Below, one piece after another: positions 58,548 through 64,000 of a DNA stretch of 64,000 nucleotides. Position 1 is the stretch's first letter. The number at the start of each line of letters is the position of its first letter. This stretch comes from Acidobacteriota bacterium (lineage in GTDB: Bacteria > Acidobacteriota > Blastocatellia > Pyrinomonadales > Pyrinomonadaceae). The translations under genes were made by a program, and so were the position numbers. The notes beneath the pieces were generated by a model. It was not told the origin of the DNA and made no database searches. It saw only the letters and a program-made list of their open reading frames with translations. The stretch spans positions 1 through 64,000 of the forward strand of contig JAHBSK010000012.1 of the NCBI GenBank assembly GCA_019639175.1, in the 5' to 3' direction.

Positions 58548-58917
58548 AGATGTGATCTCCAATTTGGGGCAAGATGGCCGAAAAGTCTGGTTCATTTTAT
58601 ATTTTAGCATTTTTGCGCCCATCCGAGAATTCAGAACATCGGGCTATGGCCGACATTGTGAAATATTTCTCTATATCGCCTTCAGGGAACTTGTCGGGCA
58701 TCACTTTTTCCGGAGTCTTGGAGGTTCCGCAGGCAATTCCGACGCTACACTTTTGCAAAGGTGCGAACGCCCGCCGGTCGCAGTGGGGCGATAGGGCCAC
58801 ACGCATTGTCAATGCCCTGTCGAAAGTCGGGCAATATGCTCTGAGTGGAGTTTAGGATCAAGTCTGACAGCTTTCAGAAATTAGGGATATCGGCAAAAAA
58901 CTGGTATTTTGTAATTT
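58548..58917. other. 370-bp intergenic region, no recognised element
   Basis: Lies between divergent nrdJ and the aminotransferase gene and should hold both promoters. A 93-codon plus-strand ORF (58574-58855) has no recognisable features and no ribosome-binding site. I see no riboswitch, long hairpin or heptamer run. Confidence 0.5.
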
Positions 58918-60078
58918 ATGTCAGAGCCAAAACAAGCAAAAATAAGACCGGATATTCGTGCGATAACGCGGCTGGTTCCGCCGTCGGGCAATTTGGTGCA
59001 GGGACAGTCTGAACTGCCGATAGATGCGCGGTTGGCGGCTGAGGCGGCGGCGATAATTGCGGCGAGCCAGAACCATTACGGCGGCAGCGAGGGCGATGCG
59101 AACCTGCGAAAAGCGGTCGCCGAAAAGATCGCAAAATACAACGGCATCGCTCTGGACGTTGACGCGCGGCCTTTTGAACTGATGATAACGAACGGAGGCA
59201 CGGGAGCCTTGATCGGCATAACGCAGGCGTATCTTCGCGGAAGGTCGGCGTTGGTCTTTGAGCCGTATTATCCTTATCATCGCCGCATCCTGGAAGAATT
59301 TGGCGGCAAGACCGAGGCTTTTGAGCTTGACGAGAATTTGACGTTTGAAAAAGACGCTCTGCTCGCCCGCTGTAAGGAATTGAAGGACCGTGCGGAGTTT
59401 CCGCTTCGTGCGATCATCGTCTGTTCGCCCGCGAATCCAAGCGGCAAGGTACTTTCACAAACGGAACTCGAAGCCATCGCCGATGTCGCAAAGGAACTCG
59501 ATCTGCTCGTCATTTCGGACGAGGTTTACGAGCATTACGTCACCGGCGAAAATCCGCATACGCCCATCGCCTCGCTGCCCGATATGCTCGAACGGACGAT
59601 CACCGTCAATTCGTTCTCAAAATCTTGGAACATCTCCGGCTGGCGGCTCGGTTATGCATACGGCAAAGGCGAACTCATCGCACCGATAAACAACGCCGCG
59701 AACGTCATCTATGTTTGCCCCGTGACGCCTCTGCAGGCGGCATTGGCAAAAGTGCTGATGGCGGACGACGATTATTACACACGCCTCCGCGATAAATTTG
59801 ACACCAAACGCATCGCCTTTAGCGAAGGCCTGAAAGAGCTTGGCTTCGACATCTACAATTCCGGCTCCGCGTTCTATATCTGGGCGCGGATCCCCGAACG
59901 CTTTGACGACGCCATCGCTTTTAACGAAATGCTGATGCGCGACGCAGGCGTCGGCATGACACCCGGCTCCGCCTTTGCCGACAGCGACACATGGGACGCC
60001 CACGTCCGCATATGCATTGCAAGAGAAGACACGATCCTCGAAGGTGCGATGGAGAAACTGAAAAGCGTCTTGGCCTGA
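58918..60078 (+). CDS. PLP-dependent aminotransferase, class I/II
   Basis: A 386-residue fold-type I aminotransferase. The cofactor loop is NGGTGALIGITQAYLRG, the substrate/cofactor motif SPANPSGKVLSQTELEAIA, VISDEVYEHYV holds the aspartate that contacts the PLP ring nitrogen, and the Schiff-base lysine is in TVNSFSKSWNISGWRLGYAY (SFSKS). Amino donor and acceptor cannot be decided; aspartate/aromatic or similar. It is monocistronic, divergent from nrdJ. Confidence 0.93.
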   Translation: MSEPKQAKIRPDIRAITRLVPPSGNLVQGQSELPIDARLAAEAAAIIAASQNHYGGSEGDANLRKAVAEKIAKYNGIALDVDARPFELMITNGGTGALIGITQAYLRGRSALVFEPYYPYHRRILEEFGGKTEAFELDENLTFEKDALLARCKELKDRAEFPLRAIIVCSPANPSGKVLSQTELEAIADVAKELDLLVISDEVYEHYVTGENPHTPIASLPDMLERTITVNSFSKSWNISGWRLGYAYGKGELIAPINNAANVIYVCPVTPLQAALAKVLMADDDYYTRLRDKFDTKRIAFSEGLKELGFDIYNSGSAFYIWARIPERFDDAIAFNEMLMRDAGVGMTPGSAFADSDTWDAHVRICIAREDTILEGAMEKLKSVLA

Positions 60079-60113
60079 CAAAAAAATGGTAAAATAGTGA
60101 CTGAGGTGATGTT

Positions 60114-60443
60114 ATGATCCGAACAACCGAAGAACTTACAAATGAAGAACGCGAAAGGCTGAGGCGTCGTGAAAAAGCAAATGCCGAAGGCCGACTTTCA
60201 TGGCATGACGGATCAACTCCTCAAGAGCAAGCAGCGATGATCGAGCGTTTCAGGAAAGCCCAAAAGTGGGTCCATGAGCACAAGGAGCAGTACGACGGGC
60301 AGTTTGTTTGTTTATACGGCGACCGGCTGATCTCTCACGGAACTGATGGAAAAGCAGTTTATCGGGAAGCTAAGGAAAAGGGCATCAAGACACCTTTCAT
60401 TACAAGAGTGAAAGCAAATGAACTCCCTTTCGGCGGTTGGTAA
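60114..60443 (+). CDS. DUF5678 protein, first gene of a two-gene module
   Basis: A 109-residue protein: charged N-terminal helix (LTNEERERLRRREKANAEGR), then the DUF5678 core: YDGQFVCLYGDRLISHGTDG, AVYREAKEKGIKTPFITRV, ending PFGGW. Its stop codon TAATG overlaps the start of the retropepsin-like gene. These two families co-occur widely in cyanobacteria and related bacteria. Function unknown. Confidence 0.82.
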   Translation: MIRTTEELTNEERERLRRREKANAEGRLSWHDGSTPQEQAAMIERFRKAQKWVHEHKEQYDGQFVCLYGDRLISHGTDGKAVYREAKEKGIKTPFITRVKANELPFGGW

Positions 60444-60850
60444 TGAGCGAATCAATTGAGTTTGACGAATCATACTACTACAGCCTTTTTGAAACAGGCA
60501 TCTCAATACCTGTTGTCATCATGTATGGAACCGAGACCGAAGAACTTTTGGCCAAAGTAGATACCGGAGCAGATCACTGTATCTTCGAAAGGCACTTCGG
60601 CGAATCACTTGGTTTGGAGATCGAAACCGGAATTTCCATAATGATAGGAACCGCCACCGGTTCATTTCGGGCATTTGGCCACGAGGTGACGTTAAGTTTT
60701 CTAGGTATTGAAACCGTATCGACAGTGTATTTTGCCGAATCGGATTACTTTGACCGCAATGTTCTGGGCCGCACCGGCTGGCTTGACCGCGTAAAGCTCG
60801 GCCTTATAGAGCAGGAAGGAAAGCTGTTTCTGAGTGAATACAGGCAATAG
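60443..60850 (+). CDS. Retropepsin-like aspartic protease
   Basis: A 135-residue protein with one aspartic-protease half site: LLAKVDTGADHCIFERHFGE (D-T/S-G-A), a hydrophobic-glycine partner near NVLGRTGWLDRVKLGLIE, as in retropepsin-like single-domain proteases that act as dimers. No signal peptide or transmembrane segment, so it acts in the cytoplasm. Start codon overlaps the stop of the DUF5678 gene (TAATG). Substrate unknown; the partner protein is a candidate. Confidence 0.78.
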   Translation: MSESIEFDESYYYSLFETGISIPVVIMYGTETEELLAKVDTGADHCIFERHFGESLGLEIETGISIMIGTATGSFRAFGHEVTLSFLGIETVSTVYFAESDYFDRNVLGRTGWLDRVKLGLIEQEGKLFLSEYRQ

Positions 60851-60901
60851 TCGATATTTTGCTTCATTGCCCGAAAGAGACCCCTACTTTTAAAAAGCTC
60901 A

Positions 60902-61090
60902 ATGTACCGTCGTTCAAAATTTCTTGAGGTCCTTATCGCCATCCGGCAAGAGATGGCGCGAGAGGCCGATTATGACGTTGACCTGTTTGCGGAGATGGTG
61001 CGTTCGGGCCGCTGGACCGAACCCGGCAAGGGTTATGACATCAAACCGGATGAGAGCAGCGAAGGCGGGCGAACGAAGAAAGGCAAGTGA
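60902..61090 (+). CDS. Small conserved hypothetical protein
   Basis: A 62-residue protein (MYRRSKFLEVLIAIRQEMAR then EADYDVDLFAEMVRSGR). Near-identical small proteins occur in cyanobacteria and Acidobacteria. Basic-to-acidic helix pattern, no known function. It is 51 nt downstream of the protease gene and may belong to the same transcript. Confidence 0.65.
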   Translation: MYRRSKFLEVLIAIRQEMAREADYDVDLFAEMVRSGRWTEPGKGYDIKPDESSEGGRTKKGK

Positions 61091-61192
61091 TACGTATCGG
61101 CAACTACAATGCGGTTGGCCGAAGAGCCTGCATTCCTTTGCAGAGCGGGAAGGAAGTGCGGCCGGTGCGATGCAGCTATATGCGCCCGTCGG

Positions 61193-61223
61193 AGCGATGC
61201 CCTTACTTCGTGCGGCTTCTGCA
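61193..61223 (-). repeat. Dispersed ~30-bp repeat, copy on minus strand
   Basis: Read on the minus strand it begins TGCAGAAGCCGCACGAAGTA and continues AGGGCATCGCT, differing from the copy at 13928 by one deleted C and one T-to-C change. It is within the 227-bp gap 61091-61317, which holds no gene. Confidence 0.72.
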
Positions 61224-61317
61224 ACGTCGTCCGGTTGCCAAATTTTTCGGGAATTGTTCTAATAAAGCACACCAAAGCAGGCCGTGAGTGCGGCTGCGTT
61301 TCGGCCACCCGTCAACA

Positions 61318-61890
61318 ATGTACAGGTATATCGTCTCTTGTCTGCTGATAGCGGCGGTTGTCGGTGCCTCCGGCAGCTATTTTTTCCGTGATTATTGGGA
61401 GCATCGTTTTGACGATGTTATCTCACAGCAGGCGCGCATCTACCGCATTGACGAAAAGCTGGTCTGGAGTCTTATTTACGAAGAGACGTGGTTTCGTTCC
61501 GGTGCGATAGGCGACGCCGACGAGGTCGGTTTAATGCAGGTAACGCCGCTTGTTGCCCGCGAATGGGCAAAGGAAACCGGCTTGAGCGAATTTGAACGCC
61601 AATCGAACGAAGATGTCGTTGGCCTGCTCAGCGATCCGACGCGAAACATACAGATCGGATGCTGGTATTACGAAAAGCTCCGCGAACGCTATCGCGGACG
61701 CCTCGCCGAAACGGCGATGACACTTGCCGCGTATAATGCCGGCCCAAGCCGCGTCGAGGAATGGACAAAGGATGCGGATGCATCGACAATGTCCGAAGCC
61801 GAATTTATCGACCGCATCGGAATTTCATCGACAAAGGCGTACGTTTCTTCAATTCTCACGCGCTACCGCGCAAATGGCACCGGCAAATAA
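61318..61890 (+). CDS. SLT-type lytic transglycosylase
   Basis: A 190-residue membrane-anchored or secreted lysozyme-fold enzyme (N-terminal hydrophobic YIVSCLLIAAVVGASGSYFF). The catalytic glutamate is in SLIYEETWFRSGAIG, followed by GLMQVTPLVAREWAK and NIQIGCWYYEKLRERY, and AAYNAGPSRVEEWTK near the end, all SLT signatures. It cleaves peptidoglycan glycan strands. ATG 61318 gives a clean signal; 61288 adds ten residues in frame. Confidence 0.92.
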   Translation: MYRYIVSCLLIAAVVGASGSYFFRDYWEHRFDDVISQQARIYRIDEKLVWSLIYEETWFRSGAIGDADEVGLMQVTPLVAREWAKETGLSEFERQSNEDVVGLLSDPTRNIQIGCWYYEKLRERYRGRLAETAMTLAAYNAGPSRVEEWTKDADASTMSEAEFIDRIGISSTKAYVSSILTRYRANGTGK

Positions 61891-61924
61891 CGCTCCCTTT
61901 GGATTAAATACAAACTAAATATAA

Positions 61925-61959
61925 GCTGAAAGCTGTCGGCTGATAGCTGAAGGCTGTTT
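61925..61959. repeat. Heptamer repeats upstream of the amidohydrolase
   Basis: Five 7-bp units: GCTGAAA, GCTGTCG, GCTGATA, GCTGAAG, GCTGTTT. They lie 67 nt upstream of the amidohydrolase start codon. Confidence 0.8.
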
Positions 61960-62026
61960 TTTACATCTTTAACTCAGCATCGCCGATCTTAATTAAAGCG
62001 ATCAAACCGCCCGGTCGATCTTCCGT

Positions 62027-63307
62027 ATGATGAAACTGTTCACCGCCAAATTTGTCCTGCCTGTTTCTGCCGAGCCGATACAGAACGGCGCGGTCCTTAT
62101 CGAAGGCGACAAGATAAAAGCTGTCGGCGCTTTTGACGATCTTGCTGTCAAATTTCCGAGTGCCGAAACGCACGACATGGGAAACGCCGCTGTCCTGCCG
62201 GGTTTCGTCAACTGCCACTCGCATCTGGAAATAACCGGAATGCGAGGTGCGTTGGACAGCGTCGAACCCGATTTTCGTTTGTGGCTGTTAAAGCTCAACG
62301 CCCTGCGGTCGGAGATGAGCGACAAACAGATCGAAGCTGCGGCGTTGGCAGGCGCCCGCGAAGGGGCTGCTGCTGGTGTCACATGTTTCGGCGACATCGG
62401 GCGATACGGGCGCGCGGGCCTGAATGCGTTGAAAGAAGCAGGGCTTCGCGGCATCCTGTTTCAGGAGACGGATTTTTCACCGGATAACCGGACAGCCGAT
62501 GATGATTTTTTACTTCTCACGGCAAAATTTGAAGATCTTTTGGCTGACGCGACCGATCTTGTCAGCGTCGGGCTGTCGCCGCATTCGCCCTACACTGTCG
62601 GTTCGCGTTTGTTTGAGCTGATAGCGCAGTTTGCGATCATCAACCGTCTGCCGCTGACAATTCACGCGGCGGAATCGGCCAACGAGATCGAGCTTCTGGA
62701 AAAAGGCACCGGATTTTTCACCGAGGTCTATGAAAAATATGATGTGGAATGGCAAAGCCCTTTGTGTTCGCCGGTGGAATATCTTGATCGTATGGGCGTG
62801 TTGTCCGCAAAGCCGCTTTTGGCACATTGCGTTAGGGTTTCTGAAAGCGATATAGAACGCATCGCCGCCAGCGGAGCAAGGATAGCTCATTGCCCGCGTT
62901 CAAATGCAAAGCTCGGACACGGCTGGGCGCCGTTTGAGAAATTTCTTGATGCGGGGATCGCCGTCGGCCTCGGCAGCGATTCGGTCGCCAGCAACAATAT
63001 CTGCGATATTTTAGGCGAAGCGGCATTGGCCGCTTTTGCCGCCCGAAACCGGCACGACAGCCAGCGATTTATCACCGCGAGTGACGTTCTTCGTGCCGCC
63101 ACGCTCGGCGGAGCCGAAGCCCTTGACCTTGAAGACAAGATCGGCACGCTCGAAGCCGGAAAACTTGCCGACATGACAGTCATCTCGCTTGACGACCCCG
63201 CACAGCAGCCCGTAACTGATGTCGAAGCCGCTCTTGTTTTTTCTTCAAGCGCGCGTGATGTTCTGTTGACAATGGTAAACGGCAGCGTTGTTTATCAGGC
63301 CTATTGA
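62027..63307 (+). CDS. Amidohydrolase (chlorohydrolase/SsnA-MtaD-like)
   Basis: A 426-residue metal-dependent amidohydrolase: HSHLEITGMRG (first metal-binding His pair), LSPHSPYTVG, ITIHAAESANEIEL-type TIHAAE (metal-binding His), AHCVRVSESDIERIAASGAR, HCPRSNAKLGHGW and IAVGLGSDSVASNN (metal Asp). Belongs to the ATZ/TRZ/SsnA group that includes 5-methylthioadenosine/S-adenosylhomocysteine deaminases, guanine deaminases and melamine-type hydrolases. Substrate undefined. The ATG has no strong ribosome-binding site. Confidence 0.9.
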   Translation: MMKLFTAKFVLPVSAEPIQNGAVLIEGDKIKAVGAFDDLAVKFPSAETHDMGNAAVLPGFVNCHSHLEITGMRGALDSVEPDFRLWLLKLNALRSEMSDKQIEAAALAGAREGAAAGVTCFGDIGRYGRAGLNALKEAGLRGILFQETDFSPDNRTADDDFLLLTAKFEDLLADATDLVSVGLSPHSPYTVGSRLFELIAQFAIINRLPLTIHAAESANEIELLEKGTGFFTEVYEKYDVEWQSPLCSPVEYLDRMGVLSAKPLLAHCVRVSESDIERIAASGARIAHCPRSNAKLGHGWAPFEKFLDAGIAVGLGSDSVASNNICDILGEAALAAFAARNRHDSQRFITASDVLRAATLGGAEALDLEDKIGTLEAGKLADMTVISLDDPAQQPVTDVEAALVFSSSARDVLLTMVNGSVVYQAY

Positions 63308-63332
63308 CAGACAGATCAGAGGAACATAAAGA

Positions 63333-64000
63333 CTAATTCACCTCAGGCAGCGACAGTTTCAGGGTTTGCAGCAGATCATCGGCTGCCCATCTGTTGCCGG
63401 GCATCATTTTATAGACCTTTCCGGTCGGGCCGATAACGGCGGTGACAAGGTTGTGATTTATCTCTGCCTTGTTCTGTTCATTGACGGAGTATTTCAGGTT
63501 AAAGAAATCGGCGACCTCGCGGGTTTCTTTTTCCCCGCCGACGGCGAGCTGCCAGATGGTGAAATCAGGTTCGTCTGGATTGCCCAGATAGCCGATGCCG
63601 TATTCGCGGAGCTTTGCGGGCGAATCGCGTTCGGGGTCGAACGAAATGCTCAAAAGCCTGACCTTGTCTTTAAGCTCCGCGTCCTCGGCGAGCTTCATCG
63701 CAACGTCGCTGAATTGCCGCGACATCTTGATACAGGCGTCCGGCAAAGGGCATTCGCGATAGATGAACGTTATCGCCAACGCCTTTCCCTTAAAATCGGT
63801 GAGCTTTATTTTTTTGCCGTCCTGATTTGTGAAGCTGATCGGCGGAACGTCCTTTCCGGTCACGTCGGGAACGGCGGGCGGCGGTGCCGGATCGTCAGGA
63901 TTTGGTGCGGCGACTATCGCCACTTTCTCAAGCCAATACGGTTCATCGGCGGTGTTATCAACAACCAGCGTGGCATGTATCTCAACACCCGGTTTCAGAT
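63333..64000 (-). CDS. SCO1/SenC-family copper protein (N-terminus beyond the window)
   Basis: The reading frame is open to the window edge, so the N-terminus is missing. The C-terminal ~175 residues are a SCO/thioredoxin domain: PPISFTNQDGKKIKLTDFKG, then ITFIYRECPLPDACIKMSR with the copper-binding CxxxxxC and a late histidine in INHNLVTAVIGP. The upstream part (LKPGVEIHATLVVDNTADEP) looks like the end of a CusF-like copper-binding domain fused in front. It would supply copper to cytochrome oxidase. A GTG at 63923 is an internal codon, not the start. Confidence 0.85.
   Translation of the reverse strand, partial: LKPGVEIHATLVVDNTADEPYWLEKVAIVAAPNPDDPAPPPAVPDVTGKDVPPISFTNQDGKKIKLTDFKGKALAITFIYRECPLPDACIKMSRQFSDVAMKLAEDAELKDKVRLLSISFDPERDSPAKLREYGIGYLGNPDEPDFTIWQLAVGGEKETREVADFFNLKYSVNEQNKAEINHNLVTAVIGPTGKVYKMMPGNRWAADDLLQTLKLSLPEVN

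Noticed and set aside
58574..58855. 93-codon plus-strand ORF upstream of the aminotransferase
   Set aside because: No ribosome-binding site, no recognisable motifs, and an N-terminus overlapping the nrdJ leader.
58548..58917. Cobalamin riboswitch upstream of nrdJ
   Set aside because: I could not find the conserved B12-box or the expected stems by eye; a model search would be needed.

Overview
The window is about 64 kb of chromosome from a Gram-negative bacterium. The envelope is that of a diderm: a tripartite RND efflux operon with a TolC-type outer-membrane channel, several lipoproteins and Sec signal peptides, a PilT-type ATPase and a SCO-type copper protein. Single-gene transcription units, many small two-gene modules, a B12-dependent ribonucleotide reductase, a GH92 mannosidase, large secreted beta-propeller proteins and abundant short palindromic repeats together suggest Acidobacteriota (Blastocatellia/Pyrinomonadaceae-like). 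This placement is an inference from gene content; no rRNA is present to confirm it. Most of the window is ordinary chromosome, with one complete insertion sequence and no prophage, CRISPR array or integron.

Layout. 0-7.4 kb: 2Fe-2S protein, rhodanese, and an RND adaptor/pump/TolC operon. 7.5-14 kb: PilT-like ATPase with a long N-terminal extension, conserved unknowns, an RNA m5U methyltransferase, a YbjQ protein and an M48 peptidase. 14-23 kb (mostly minus strand): ArsC-like protein, DUF779 protein plus aldehyde dehydrogenase, metallophosphoesterase, YdjM-like protein, TrpS, M50 protease and three small gene pairs (DUF433/DUF5615, DUF4160/DUF2442 and one unnamed pair). 23-36 kb: DoxX, ATP-grasp ligase, a secreted WD40 protein, an endonuclease/exonuclease/phosphatase-fold protein, tRNA-Ala(CGC), PlsC and an M14 carboxypeptidase. 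36-47 kb: SpoIID/LytB-like protein, a nucleotidyltransferase-like pair, a beta-propeller lipoprotein, MarC, an exported restriction-endonuclease-like protein followed by a 28-residue membrane peptide, a KilA-N protein and the GH92 enzyme. 47-51 kb: miaA-hfq-tmk and an IS1182-type element. 51-64 kb: guanine deaminase, glutaminyl cyclotransferase, DsbA-like thioredoxin protein, BtuF-like protein, NrdJ, aminotransferase, a retropepsin-like pair, lytic transglycosylase, amidohydrolase and a partial SCO protein.

The most unusual content lies in two places. First, 42243-43156 encodes a protein that resembles a type II restriction endonuclease but carries a Sec signal peptide and has no methyltransferase nearby; its stop codon overlaps a tiny membrane-peptide ORF. 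Second, the non-coding DNA is built from several repeat systems: heptanucleotide tandem repeats at eight or more places, each with its own heptamer and one of them translated inside a gene; REP-like hairpins with a GGC-TGAA/TTTA-GCC core, one inserted in frame in the GH92 gene and another split by the IS exactly at its TGAA loop; arrays of consecutive triloop hairpins; and dispersed repeats shared between distant intergenic regions. The thymidylate kinase gene has no ATG, GTG or TTG upstream of its P-loop and may start at an ATA codon overlapping the hfq stop.
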